Shown here: positions 54,276-63,155 of the stretch, in pieces
Position numbering within the stretch: the first letter of the stretch is position 1
How the letters are laid out: the number at the start of each line of letters is the position of its first letter
Source of the DNA: JAJRTE01 sp964418585
GTDB taxonomy: Bacteria > Myxococcota_A > UBA796 > JAJRTE01
Reading direction: 5' to 3'
Assembly (NCBI GenBank): GCA_964418585.1
Contig: CAYQMG010000032.1
Location: forward strand, 9,351 to 73,350
DNA: 64,000 nt
Program-made: the position numbers and the translations under genes
Notes under the pieces: generated by a model
What the model was told of the DNA's origin: nothing
The model's database searches: none
Seen by the model: the letters and a program-made list of their open reading frames with translations, nothing else

Positions 54276-54833
54276 TCAGGGAACCGGTGTCGGTGTCGGG
54301 GTCGAGAGCGGAAGGGGCGTCGGGGTCACTTCCTCGAAAGGCTGGTCTAGCCCGGCGCAGTACTGCAATGCGTCCTCTCCGAACAGGCAGATCGAGACCT
54401 CACGGCAGTAGTCTGCCTGAACCCAGTCGTTGAGTTCCGGTCCCACTTCCAGCCCGAGGCGTCCGGCACCGAGGACCCGTTGGACCGCGTAGCCGGTGCG
54501 CCCGTCCGGATGGGTGACCCGAATGCCGAGCCATTCGGGTACAAAGCCGAATTCGACCAGGCCCGACGTGGGTTCGTCGCATGACACCTCGGCTTCCAGT
54601 TCGGGCTTGCACACGATCCCTGCGGTGGTCAGGTCATAGACCACCGTGGCGGCTCGGAACACCTCGACGGTGAACGAGTCTCCGGCCGTTGTGTCCGGCC
54701 ACAGGTCACAGGGCACCGTCACCTCCATTTCGACCTGGAATGTCTTGACCACTGTGACACAGGCTGTTGTCAGCACGGCGATGAGGACGGTCGATCCCAT
54801 CGCCCACGATAGCCAGCGTGTCGGTGTTGCCAT
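54276..54833 (-). CDS. Small lipoprotein with TPTP tail
   Basis: A 185-aa protein. The signal MATPTRWLSWAMGSTVLIAVLTTAC ends in an acceptable lipobox. The mature part is beta-rich with paired Cys residues (VPCDLW, GIVCKPELEAEVSCDEP, ADYCREVSICLFGEDALQYC), suggesting disulfides. The C-terminus is a Thr/Pro repeat (VTPTPLPLSTPTPTPVP). ATG 54833 is directly behind GGGAGGAAAG. It lies 50 bp before the next exported-protein gene, probably one transcript. No family recognised. Confidence 0.72.
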   Translation of the reverse strand: MATPTRWLSWAMGSTVLIAVLTTACVTVVKTFQVEMEVTVPCDLWPDTTAGDSFTVEVFRAATVVYDLTTAGIVCKPELEAEVSCDEPTSGLVEFGFVPEWLGIRVTHPDGRTGYAVQRVLGAGRLGLEVGPELNDWVQADYCREVSICLFGEDALQYCAGLDQPFEEVTPTPLPLSTPTPTPVP

Positions 54834-54879
54834 CTTTCCTCCCTGGAACAGATCTCCGGAGGCCATGCCGGACCGGGGA

Positions 54880-57741
54880 TCAGTCGGCATCCCCGGGACC
54901 GGCGATCGATTTCATCTGCTCGAGCACCGCGCCCAGCCGGTCGATCTCCTCGCCGTATCGGGCCCAGTCCCCGGCGCGTTGCGCCTCCACCGCGCGATCG
55001 AAATGGCTCTTGGCCTGGGTTGCAAGGTCTGCCATGTCCACGGAAACGAATGGTGCAGCACCGCTCGACGGCTCGGTGGCGACGCCGCTGTCGGGCATCC
55101 CGGAAACCCGGGATTCCTCGGCCGTCGATGGTGCCTGCGCCGCCGCAGCGCTTGCAGCGGATTCCGGTGGAAAGAGCCTGTCGAGTGCCTCCTCGAGGCT
55201 GTTTTCCATCACGATTTGATTCTGATAGGCCACGATCACCCGTTTCAGCTCCGGCATCTTCCCATTCGCCGCCCGCAAGTAGAGAGGACGCACGTACAGG
55301 AGCGACTCCTCGATCGGGATGACCAGCAAGGTGCCCAGGATGACCTCGGACCCTTGCTGATTCCACAGGGTGAGCTGAGGGGAGATTTCCTGGTCCTGGT
55401 TGATGCGTGCCACCACCTGCCGCGGTCCGAATACGACTTTCTGTTTTGGGAACTGGAACACCACCAGCTTGCCGTAGTGTTCCCCGTCGCTTCGGGCCAC
55501 CAGCCAGGCGGCCAGGTTGTCCTTGCGTCGTGGTGTGAACGGCAGCATCTGAATGAATTCGGCCCGATCGGAATGGGGGAGCTTCATGATCGTGTAGTAG
55601 GGCTCCATGCGACTGGTGCGCGTGTTGCCACCTTCGATCGATGGGACGTCCCACTGGTCTTCCTTGTTGTAGAACACGGCCGGATTGGTCATGTGGTAGA
55701 CCGAATACATCTCTGCCTGGATTGTGAAAATGTCCTGGGGATAGCGGAGGTGGCGGCGGAGGTCTTCCGGCATGGTGGAGAGGGGGACGAACAGGTCCGG
55801 GAAGATGTCGGCGAGTACGAGCACCAGGGGGTCGGAGGGGGCTGCGAGGTAGAATGTGGTCTTGCCGGTATAGGCGTCGACGGTGACCTTGACGGCGTTG
55901 CGGATGTAGTTTACCCCCTTGGGGACATCATTGATCCCGCGCATGTCGGGTGACGAGTAGGGGTAGAGGCCGCTGACCGTGTATGCATCGATGATCCAGA
56001 TCAGGCGGCCGCCCGAGATCACCAGGTAGGGGTCCCCGTCATAGACCAGGAACGGAGCAATCGTGTTGACACGCTCCCGAATCCGGCGATGAAACAACAC
56101 GCGGCTATCCGCCCGGATGTCGTCGCTCAGCAGGACCTTGAGCGACTGGAACCGGATGGAGAACAGAAGCTTGCGCAACAGGCCCTTCATGGGGACGCCC
56201 GCGTCGCCGGTATAGGTGGTGTAGACGTTGTCGTCGCCCTTGGGATAGTGGAATTCCCGGGCGTTGGTCTTGACGAACACGTGGTCGCTGGACAGTTCGC
56301 CGAAGTATATCGCTGGTTGCTCCACGGTGAGGTCTACCGAAGACTGGGGCGGCAGGTCCTTGATGAACAGCACGGGGAGACCCTCGGGTGTCACCTGATT
56401 GACCGGGCCGAGAGTTACGCCGTACCCGTGCGTATAGACCAGTCGTTCGTTGATCCAGCTTCTGTTTTGGAGGCTCGCCGTGTTCAGCTCCCGGGCTGAA
56501 AGCATGGTTTGCCGGTATTCGCCGTCGAGCATGTAGCGGTCGTTGTCCACCGAGACGAAATCGTAGTAGGTGCGGATTTCCTGGATCTGGCCGAACGTGT
56601 CGAGCAGGGGTTGGTGGTCCCAGAGCCGCACGTTTTTCAGCGTGTCCTGATTGGCGTCGATGTCTGCTCGAGTCAGCACCGCGTCGCCGGAAAGCTCCCG
56701 CTCCACCACCTTGTCGAGGCCGAAGGCTTTCCGGGTGGCCTCGATGTTGTGAATGATGTAGGGTGTCTCCTTGACCTGCTCGTTGGGCGCCACGACAAAT
56801 TTCTGGACCATGGACGCCGCAGCTCCACCTCCGATGGACACGACGAAGTAGGCGGCCACCGCCAGCGAGATGGGCCACAGCCTGGCCGTGAACAGCGCCA
56901 GCACGCTGAGGCCGACACCGAACGAGGCCACGGCCACGAGCAGCTTGAGCACGAGGAGCCGGGTGTGGGCGTCCACATAGGATGCGCCGAACACGATTCC
57001 GGAACGGGAAACCATGAGGGCCGGCATCTCGAGGACGGCGCCAGCGGCGGCGAGCAGGAAGAGAGCCGCCACGAGCAGTGCGAGATGGGTGCGTGCCCGT
57101 CCGCTGAGCCAGAAGCCGCGCTGCTGCGTGAATCGAACCTGGCCTGCTGCCAGGTAGAGTGCCGCGCAGCCCACGAGGGAGATCAGCACCATGGTGAGGA
57201 GGAAAGCACGCAAGGAGACGAGGAACCGGAATTGAAAAATGTAGAAGCCGACGTCCCATCCGAGGATCGGATCCGTCTCGCCGAATGAGCGGGCGTGCAC
57301 GAACTCCTGCCAGGCAAGCCAGTGGCCCGCACTGGAGAAGGCCGCCAGGATGGCGACAAGGACGGCCAGCGACACGGCGACGCGCCGGATCGCCGGGACT
57401 GTGATCGACGGGGGACCGGCGTCTCGAGCATCGATCACGATCCCGTAGTGTTCGCGCTGAGGTCCCACCCCGCCCATGGCGCGCACCCCGGGCAGGACGA
57501 TCGGGCCGTCGAACGATTTGATGGCCAGGTGGAAGTTGCCCCAGAGTATCAGGAGCGACACCAGAAATCCGGCCGCTCCCAGCCCAAGCCTGTTCAACAG
57601 CTCGGTATAGAAGACAGACCGGTATCCCTCCGCTCCGAACCAGAGCCAGTCCGCATAGTAGCTCACCAGCGGTTGGACCATGGTGAGTCCCAGGAACGCC
57701 AGGGGAACGACAAAAATGAACCAGGGTGACCGTCCTCTCAC
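54880..57741 (-). CDS. UPF0182 (COG1615) membrane protein
   Basis: A 953-aa protein. The N-terminal about 320 residues carry around seven TM segments (WFIFVVPLAFLGLTMVQPLVSYYADWLWF first). The rest is a large extracytoplasmic domain with family-typical stretches (WDHQPLLDTFGQIQEIRTYYDF, DVDNDRY-like, VYTHGYGVTLGPVNQV, YNKEDQWDVP, LPHSDRAEFIQMLPFTP). The C-terminal Ala/Pro/Ser-rich linker precedes a helix (HFDRAVEAQRAGDWARYGEEIDRL). The biochemical function of the family is unknown. The start is a GTG 7 nt behind GAGGG, and matches the family N-terminus. Confidence 0.92.
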   Translation of the reverse strand: MRGRSPWFIFVVPLAFLGLTMVQPLVSYYADWLWFGAEGYRSVFYTELLNRLGLGAAGFLVSLLILWGNFHLAIKSFDGPIVLPGVRAMGGVGPQREHYGIVIDARDAGPPSITVPAIRRVAVSLAVLVAILAAFSSAGHWLAWQEFVHARSFGETDPILGWDVGFYIFQFRFLVSLRAFLLTMVLISLVGCAALYLAAGQVRFTQQRGFWLSGRARTHLALLVAALFLLAAAGAVLEMPALMVSRSGIVFGASYVDAHTRLLVLKLLVAVASFGVGLSVLALFTARLWPISLAVAAYFVVSIGGGAAASMVQKFVVAPNEQVKETPYIIHNIEATRKAFGLDKVVERELSGDAVLTRADIDANQDTLKNVRLWDHQPLLDTFGQIQEIRTYYDFVSVDNDRYMLDGEYRQTMLSARELNTASLQNRSWINERLVYTHGYGVTLGPVNQVTPEGLPVLFIKDLPPQSSVDLTVEQPAIYFGELSSDHVFVKTNAREFHYPKGDDNVYTTYTGDAGVPMKGLLRKLLFSIRFQSLKVLLSDDIRADSRVLFHRRIRERVNTIAPFLVYDGDPYLVISGGRLIWIIDAYTVSGLYPYSSPDMRGINDVPKGVNYIRNAVKVTVDAYTGKTTFYLAAPSDPLVLVLADIFPDLFVPLSTMPEDLRRHLRYPQDIFTIQAEMYSVYHMTNPAVFYNKEDQWDVPSIEGGNTRTSRMEPYYTIMKLPHSDRAEFIQMLPFTPRRKDNLAAWLVARSDGEHYGKLVVFQFPKQKVVFGPRQVVARINQDQEISPQLTLWNQQGSEVILGTLLVIPIEESLLYVRPLYLRAANGKMPELKRVIVAYQNQIVMENSLEEALDRLFPPESAASAAAAQAPSTAEESRVSGMPDSGVATEPSSGAAPFVSVDMADLATQAKSHFDRAVEAQRAGDWARYGEEIDRLGAVLEQMKSIAGPGDAD

Positions 57742-57915
57742 AATTCGCCCTCAATGTCACAGGGTCCCGGCGTCCTTCGGAGACGCCGCTGCACAGCGTA
57801 TCAGTGCAAGCCTAAGCACAACCCCACGATTGCACAACCCAAAAACGTCCATGCAGGCCGACGGCTCCAGACGACCTCCTTGCAGGCCCGGACAAAAAAC
57901 CCCGGATTCCCCCGC

Positions 57916-58335
57916 CTATTCCCCGAGCAGTTTGACCACAAGCCGCCGGTTTCGGCCCGGAACGTCGAAGTCCACGAAAATCACCTGCTGCCACGTTCCC
58001 AACGTCAGTGACCCGTCTCCGACCGGAATCGTGAGAGATGGACCGAGCAGCGCAGCCCGCACATGGGCGTGCCCGTTTCCATCATGCCACGCCTGGTCGT
58101 GGTGATAGGTCCGCCCCGAGGGGACCAGGCGTTCCCAGAATTCCTCCAGATCCTCGAGCAAGCCGGGCTCGTATTCCACCGTGGTCACTGCACCCGTGGA
58201 CCCGGGCACGAACACGGTGAGGATCCCCTCGCGGATACCTTCGGAACGTACCACGTCCTGAAGTTGTCCGGTGATGTCCACGATGTGCAACCCGGGCCGA
58301 GTGGTTATGGGGAGCGTCGCGGTCTTGACAGTCAT
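57916..58335 (-). CDS. yjbQ: YjbQ family protein (UPF0047)
   Basis: A 139-aa protein of normal family length. LHIVDITGQLQDVVRSEGI, FVPGSTGAVTTVEYEPG and HDGNGHAHVRAALLGPSLTIPVGDGSLTLGTWQQVIFVDFD are the UPF0047 signatures, including the conserved GHAH. Escherichia coli YjbQ has a secondary thiamin-phosphate synthase activity; the main role is not established. A perfect AAGGAGG lies 7 nt before ATG 58335. Confidence 0.92.
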   Translation of the reverse strand: MTVKTATLPITTRPGLHIVDITGQLQDVVRSEGIREGILTVFVPGSTGAVTTVEYEPGLLEDLEEFWERLVPSGRTYHHDQAWHDGNGHAHVRAALLGPSLTIPVGDGSLTLGTWQQVIFVDFDVPGRNRRLVVKLLGE

Positions 58336-58529
58336 CTTGATCCTCCTTGACTGCAGATGGCTGGAGCGCGTGCTCAATGTCCCGGCTGCGCCCGTCGCCA
58401 TGTACCGGTCTTGTTGTCGTTTCCCTCCAAGGAAGAGGGAGAACGCCTCTCTCCAGGGGGATTTTGCCGGCAGGGCGGCCGGAACCGCAACCCCATGCTC
58501 TGGCGGGTGGGTGCACGCTGGGTGGTTCG

Positions 58530-59170
58530 AGGCCTGATTCATTTGCGAGAACCAGGTGGGGCCGTGGAGGCGTGCCCACCGCCAGGTGCAAGCCAGGGAC
58601 TGAACCAGACCGTACCACTGCGCCCAATTTCGCAACCGTGCGGATTGGTCACACTTCTCCACCACAGGAGACCGGTTCCTCGCGTCACACCCGATTCACC
58701 CAGGAACCCGCCTTGGAATACTGGAAAACGAGAACCGCCTGTCGGGAGGCGAGACTCGATTGTCGCCCTGCGGGGTTCGGGAATCGGGAATCGGAAAACG
58801 TATTCCGATCCCCGGGTCACGAGCCCAAAAGCCGCTCCCCGGCCGCCACGCTTTGCGCGCTCGGGGTCGGTCTCTCACCTTCACTCCGTCTGCCGTGCTC
58901 CGCCCAATCTCTTGGGCGGGGGCGAGGTTCCGCACGACTGCTACCGCTCGTTGCAGACCAGTTTCTCAGGGCGACTGGCGCCACGATCCTCCTCATCGCT
59001 GAAGGCGCCAACCGGTTCTTTTCCGGCTCCAAGCGGCACCATCCCGCTCCTCCCACCCGGAGGGGGCGCCATCAGAACCCCGGCCCCCTCCGTAGCCCGC
59101 CCCATCCGAGCCCCCCACCGCCTGGGGGACCACACGCCTTTTTGAAGCTCGGCTTCACACGCGGTTCAAT
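58530..59170. repeat. Dispersed repeat, copy A (interrupted)
   Basis: Non-coding. It aligns in inverted orientation with 63156-63488, at an estimated 70-80% identity. A1 (about 58530-58727) includes the shared CGATTCACCCA and GAGAACC segments. A2 (59039-59170) includes GGAGGGGG, CCCTCCGTAGC and GGCTTCACACGCGGT. A1 and A2 are separated by 311 bp absent from copy B. The 58336-59733 gap holds this repeat, a transposase remnant and the arsR promoter; I see no intact gene in it. Confidence 0.75.
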
Positions 59171-59211
59171 GCAACCAGAACCTTCCAATCTCTCTGAAGT
59201 GAAAACACAAA

Positions 59212-59445
59212 TCCAAGCTCTACCGTTTCCTCATCAAGACCTTGTCAGGTCACGTCCACCCGTGGCACCACATCCCGGACCCAAGACACAGGCGCGGCCG
59301 GCAATGGGCCGCTCACGCCCTGCTCAGAACCATCATGCTCGGCTTGCTCGCCAGCGTCCGCTCTCTGCCAGAACTCGAATCCCTGTCAGAGAAAAACTCG
59401 TGGCTCAGGTCCGACTCCTCCTCCGAACCCTTCGGGCGGTCCTGA
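59212..59445 (+). pseudogene. N-terminal remnant of an IS transposase
   Basis: A 77-codon open stretch reading PDPRHRRGRQWAAHALLRTI and MLGLLASVRSLPELESLSE. This matches the pattern at the N-terminus of DDE transposases of the IS4/ISAs1 kind (PDPR-x-RRGRR, LLA-x-RSL-x-x-E). It has no proper start, runs into a stop at 59443, and no DDE catalytic domain follows in any frame. It is next to repeat copy A. Confidence 0.5.
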
Positions 59446-59675
59446 CCTCGTCTCCGCCTCCGCCCTGAGTCGACCGGCCAGTGATCCAGGCACAATCAAC
59501 CTGACCTCCCGGCCGAGGCCAGGCAGGTCCTGACCCCCTTGACCCGCCACCCTCCGGACGCCATCACCGGTTCCTCGTTTCGTGCAGCCCCCACCTCTCG
59601 GCGGCGAGCCCGGGGCGGGGCGCTCATCCGTCGGCGTGGCCGTCTGCCAATGGAGCCCTCGAGTCGGAAAAAAGG

Positions 59676-59704
59676 TTGACACGTGCGAACGATATTTTCA
59701 TAGT
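59676..59704 (+). promoter_or_regulatory. Promoter of the arsR-fmdE-tauE operon
   Basis: A perfect TTGACA (59676-59681), a 17-bp spacer and CATAGT (59699-59704), 29 bp before the arsR ATG. Confidence 0.75.
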
Positions 59705-59708
59705 TCGC
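59685..59708. promoter_or_regulatory. Probable ArsR operator
   Basis: GCGAAC-N12-GTTCGC is a perfect 6-bp-arm inverted repeat covering the -10 box. The 24-bp size and A+T-rich spacer suit an ArsR/SmtB dimer, so autorepression that is relieved by an inducer is expected. Confidence 0.7.
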
Positions 59709-59733
59709 CAGATGACGAATTGATGGTGGGCGG

Positions 59734-60099
59734 ATGAAAGAATTTCTCGCGAGAACCAGGGCACTCCCGGATGAGGGACGGGTGCGGATGCTCCTGGCTC
59801 TCCGGCGGGGAGAACTGTGCATTTGCCAGAAGGTTGAGTTGTTGGCTCTTGCGCCTTCCACGGTCTCCGGGCACGTGTCGATTCTCAAGGAGGCAGGGCT
59901 CGTAACTCTCGGGAAGGAGGGGCGTTGGGCCTACTACCGGCTCGCCGGAGGAGATGCTGCGCCGATGGTTCGGCGGGCCACCGAATGGCTTTTCGAGTCG
60001 GTTGGCTCGAGCCTCCGGGCTCATCGGGATCGGTTGCACCTGAGAGAGATCCTCGAGATGGACAAGGAGGAGCTGTGCAAGGTGTTGAGAGAAGACTGA
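59734..60099 (+). CDS. ArsR/SmtB-family repressor
   Basis: A 121-aa winged-helix repressor. The recognition region is LALAPSTVSGHVSILKEAGLV. The pair of Cys in GELCICQ corresponds to the ELCVC metal-binding site of As(III)-sensing ArsR, and a further Cys lies near the C-terminus (EELCKVLRED). This suggests a thiol-reactive or metalloid inducer. It lies behind a promoter with an overlapping palindromic operator, and heads an operon with an FmdE-like and a TauE-like gene, 198 and 6 bp apart. Confidence 0.88.
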   Translation: MKEFLARTRALPDEGRVRMLLALRRGELCICQKVELLALAPSTVSGHVSILKEAGLVTLGKEGRWAYYRLAGGDAAPMVRRATEWLFESVGSSLRAHRDRLHLREILEMDKEELCKVLRED

Positions 60100-60297
60100 G
60101 GCGTTGCCCGGCAGCTCGTCCGGTGTCTGGGCGTTCGCATGGATGTGCGCCGAGGTTTCGAGTACCAGCTTCGGTTGGAGCACCCACCGCACGCCACGTC
60201 GCGGTGCAAGGTGCGCATCGAGATGTGAGGAGGGGTCGGAGGATCGACATCAAGAGGGTCCGCGGCCCGATGAGCCACCCAGCAAGGGAGGGAGTGA

Positions 60298-60912
60298 ATG
60301 ATGGCAGTCAAGGATCTGTTTGAGGCAGGCGTCGCCTTTCACGGCCACCGGTGTCCGGCGATGCCCTTGGGGATTCGTGCAGGGGTCGCCGCGATGAACG
60401 CGCTCGAGGTGGAGCGGGCTCGAGACAAGGAGCTGCATGTCATCTCGGAAACGGGCAAAGGTCATGCTGCAGGGTGTTTTCTCGATGGGATCATGGTTGC
60501 AACGGGATGTACCTACGGCAAGTCGAACATCGAGAAGCTCTACTACAACAAGATGGCTTTCACCCTGGTCGACGTGCGCGGGAGGCGGGCGGTGCGCGTG
60601 ACGCTCAAGCCGGAGTTTTTCTCGCAGATGCTTCGGTCACCGTTCGTGGAGCAGCGCAAGCGCGGGGTCCCGCCTCAGGACATCCCGTCGGAGGTCGCGG
60701 ACCCGCTGATCGAAAAGGTCCTCTCCATGCCGGAAGAAGCCTTCCTCCTGGTGGGTCCGGTCGTCCCCTTCGATGTCTCCCCGAAAAAGGGAGTTTTCGA
60801 CGCGGCGCCGTGCAGGCGGTGCGGTGAGATGGTCTTCGCGGACAAGCTCGTGGAAGGGGATGAAGGGCGTATCTGCCTCGGGTGCAAGCAGAGAGCGGAC
60901 CAAGGCGGCTGA
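60298..60912 (+). CDS. FmdE family protein with C-terminal zinc ribbon
   Basis: A 204-aa protein. The FmdE domain (about residues 5-150) has FHGHRCPAMPLGIRAG and GKGHAAGCFLDGIMVATGCTYGKSN, with conserved His and Cys that bind a metal or cofactor. The C-terminus is a zinc ribbon, CRRCGEMVFADKLVEGDE and CLGC. FmdE was named from molybdenum formylmethanofuran dehydrogenase operons, but bacterial members have no defined role. Start ATG 60298 or 60301, behind GGGAGGG. No formylmethanofuran dehydrogenase gene is near, so a dehydrogenase-linked role is unlikely. Operon with arsR and tauE. Confidence 0.88.
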   Translation: MMAVKDLFEAGVAFHGHRCPAMPLGIRAGVAAMNALEVERARDKELHVISETGKGHAAGCFLDGIMVATGCTYGKSNIEKLYYNKMAFTLVDVRGRRAVRVTLKPEFFSQMLRSPFVEQRKRGVPPQDIPSEVADPLIEKVLSMPEEAFLLVGPVVPFDVSPKKGVFDAAPCRRCGEMVFADKLVEGDEGRICLGCKQRADQGG

Positions 60913-60918
60913 TGGATC

Positions 60919-61722
60919 ATGGGACAGGTGCTTCTTCTCGCCCTCGTCTTTTTCGCCATCTCGACGGTCTTCTCGATGGTCGGGATGGGCGGAGGGATTC
61001 TGTACGTCCCGATTCTCCTCTTCGCCGGGTTTTCCATCAAGCAGGCTCCTGCCATCAGCCTGATCCTGATCGTGGCGACGTCGGCGGCCGCGCTGTCAAC
61101 TTTCTGGCGCAACCACAAGGTGGATTGGAAACTGGCGCTCGTCATCGACCCCCCTACCGACGTGATGGCCTTTGTGGGGGGGTACTTCAGCGCCCTGGTT
61201 CCCGAGGCGACGCTGAGGGCCATCCTGGCCGGGGTCCTCGTCGTTGCCGGTGTGTTGATGTTGACGAACCGGACGACGCAACCGCGGGCGGAGGCGTTGC
61301 GGCGAGCATGGTGGCACTGGCCGCGGCGCTTCAACGATGTGACCTACTCGGTGAACCTCCCGCTGGTGCTGACGGCCACGGCCCTTGTCGGGCTCCTTTC
61401 GGGCATGATCGGGATAACAGGCGGAATCATCAAGCTTCCCATCATGGTGCTCCTGTGCGGGGTGCCGATGGACATCGCCGTCGCCACCTCGACCGTCATG
61501 GTCGCAGTGACCGCAGGTTCTGGGTTGTTGGGCCACGCCCTGCACGGGGAGGTGCAGTGGCAGACTGGAGCCGTCCTGGCGATTGCGGCCGTCGCCGGAG
61601 GCTTGCTCGGAAGCCGAGTGTCCATTGGGGCGGACAAGGTGCTGCTCAAGCGACTGTTCGGTGTCCTGGTGCTCCTGGTGGCACTCAGATTGGTGGTTCA
61701 GCTCGTCTCCCCGGCGCCGTAG
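60919..61722 (+). CDS. TauE/SafE-family anion exporter
   Basis: A 267-aa integral membrane protein with about eight hydrophobic segments arranged as two repeats. The first has VGMGGGILYVPILLF and the second GITGGIIKLPIMVLL, the conserved glycine-rich half-repeats of TauE/SafE (DUF81) permeases. Members export sulfite, sulfoacetate and related organic acids. The start lies 6 bp behind the fmdE stop, so it is co-regulated by the upstream ArsR. No CTCGAG site was seen in this gene, unlike most genes here. Confidence 0.9.
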   Translation: MGQVLLLALVFFAISTVFSMVGMGGGILYVPILLFAGFSIKQAPAISLILIVATSAAALSTFWRNHKVDWKLALVIDPPTDVMAFVGGYFSALVPEATLRAILAGVLVVAGVLMLTNRTTQPRAEALRRAWWHWPRRFNDVTYSVNLPLVLTATALVGLLSGMIGITGGIIKLPIMVLLCGVPMDIAVATSTVMVAVTAGSGLLGHALHGEVQWQTGAVLAIAAVAGGLLGSRVSIGADKVLLKRLFGVLVLLVALRLVVQLVSPAP

Positions 61723-61787
61723 CGACAGGGAAGCGCCGGAAAGTGGGGCTGGGATCGGGGGAGGCCCGCGGGGGGCGCCACTGGGTG

Positions 61788-62852
61788 TCACCCGTCGAAA
61801 TAGTCTGTGTCGACGCGCTTCACCTCGTAGGTGTTGATGGTCGTGACCCCAAGTCCGAAGTCGATCATCAACTGAGCCAGGTCCTCGCCGTCGATGAGCG
61901 CGATCTTGGAATCGACGCGGGACACGTAATCGATTGCCTGAGAGGAAAAGCGGGACGTGGTGATGAAGACCCCTTTGCGGGCTCGTTGTCCCTGCAATGC
62001 GCCCACAAACTGCTGGATCTCCGGACGGCCCACGCACCTGTCCGGCTGCCACCGCTTGGCCTGCACGTAGATGATGTCCAGACCAAGGCGGTCCTCCTTG
62101 ATGATGCCGTCGATTCCACCATCATGGCTCTTTCCGATCGCCTGGCCTGCGTCCTTGCGTGTGCCGCCGTATCCCATCCTCACCAGAAGATCGATGACCA
62201 GTTGTTCGAAGAACGCCGGTGAAGAACTCAGGATCGCGCGCAGAAGCTCATCCGCCAACTCCGCCCTGAGGTTCTGATAGGCGGTTTCCAGGGCTTCTTC
62301 CGGTGTCGATTGGGGTTCCTCGTCCTCGAGAAGTGGGAAAGCACTTTCCTGGGGTTGCTTGACGTCAGGAACGGTATCCAGCGCAGTCCCGTCGAGCACG
62401 CCATCGCCCGTGGCCGTACTCGCCGCCTCGAGGGGGGGGGCGGGTTCTTTCCGGGGACTCCCATGTTCCTCCGTCTGCTCAACGGTCTGTGTTGAACGTT
62501 TTTTCGCGTGGGCGTTGCGGAAATCCGCGAACTCTTGGTATTGCGAAAGGAATTTGATCGTAATGCGGTCTGGTGGATTGGCCAGCACCTCCCTGCCACG
62601 ATCCGTAACCTCGATCACCCCCCGCCTTGGTGATGCCAGTAGACCGGCCTTGACCTGATAGGTTTTCGCCCAGCCCACGCGATTGGCGAAGGTGGTTTGG
62701 CGGCCCGATGGAAGCAACTGCTTGCGTTCGGCCTCCGTGAGGTTGAACGCTTCTGTCAGTGCTTCTACACACTCCCGAAAGGTGCAGGGCCCGTGGGCCG
62801 CCACGTGACGGAGCAAGGGCAACATCAGGCTCTGGAAGTCAGGAATGGGCAT
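61788..62852 (-). CDS. mrr: Mrr-type restriction endonuclease
   Basis: A 354-aa protein. The N-terminal Mrr_N winged-helix domain (about residues 1-95, PIPDFQSLMLPLLRHVA, NRVGWAKTYQVKAGLL, VIEVTDRG) is followed by an acidic linker. The catalytic Mrr_cat domain has GYGGTRKDAGQAIGKSHDGGIDGIIKEDRLGLDIIYVQAKRW, where DG and QAK are the PD-(D/E)xK nuclease residues. Mrr enzymes cut modified DNA. ATG 62852 has GAGGAGGAG upstream. Convergent with tauE and inside the repeat-bounded segment. No methyltransferase gene lies beside it, as expected for a modification-dependent enzyme. Confidence 0.92.
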   Translation of the reverse strand: MPIPDFQSLMLPLLRHVAAHGPCTFRECVEALTEAFNLTEAERKQLLPSGRQTTFANRVGWAKTYQVKAGLLASPRRGVIEVTDRGREVLANPPDRITIKFLSQYQEFADFRNAHAKKRSTQTVEQTEEHGSPRKEPAPPLEAASTATGDGVLDGTALDTVPDVKQPQESAFPLLEDEEPQSTPEEALETAYQNLRAELADELLRAILSSSPAFFEQLVIDLLVRMGYGGTRKDAGQAIGKSHDGGIDGIIKEDRLGLDIIYVQAKRWQPDRCVGRPEIQQFVGALQGQRARKGVFITTSRFSSQAIDYVSRVDSKIALIDGEDLAQLMIDFGLGVTTINTYEVKRVDTDYFDG

Positions 62853-63012
62853 GAGACTCCTCCTCTTGAGGGTGCCTGGCAAGGTCCTGTTGCTGTGCCG
62901 TGTTGAATAGTTGTCTCGAAGCACCGAACCGCATGTGGCCAGTGTTGGATGATAGCAACTCGCTGCGAGCGTGGCAACGAGGTCTGGGGATCCGGGCAGG
63001 CGTGATCCTTTT

Positions 63013-63039
63013 TCGGCGGCGTAGGCCGTAGGCCTGCCG
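63013..63039. repeat. 27-bp direct repeat, left copy
   Basis: TCGGCGGCGTAGGCCGTAGG and seven more bases; 25 of 27 match the copy at 63515-63541. It lies in the 62853-63798 region, which holds repeat copy B and no recognisable gene. Confidence 0.75.
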
Positions 63040-63155
63040 CCGAGAGGCGGTGTTTGCGCGAAGCGTGAGACAGCGCTTCTTTGACCAATCGAAACAGATG
63101 CTGGAACGGACAGAGAGGCGTCCAACGTGATAGTTTCGGACAGATCGAGGGAGCC

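Noticed and set aside
58357..59145. A 262-codon gene in the repeat region before arsR
   Set aside because: Pro/Arg/Ser-rich composition, no start signal, and the same DNA in copy B has stops in all frames, so it is a non-coding repeat.
60139..60228. A 29-codon gene (MDVRRGFEYQ...) between arsR and fmdE
   Set aside because: It has no Shine-Dalgarno sequence, is very short and shows no recognisable motif; the region is more likely an untranslated spacer.
60298..60912. Part of a formylmethanofuran dehydrogenase system
   Set aside because: No dehydrogenase subunit gene is near; the ArsR and TauE neighbours point to another role.
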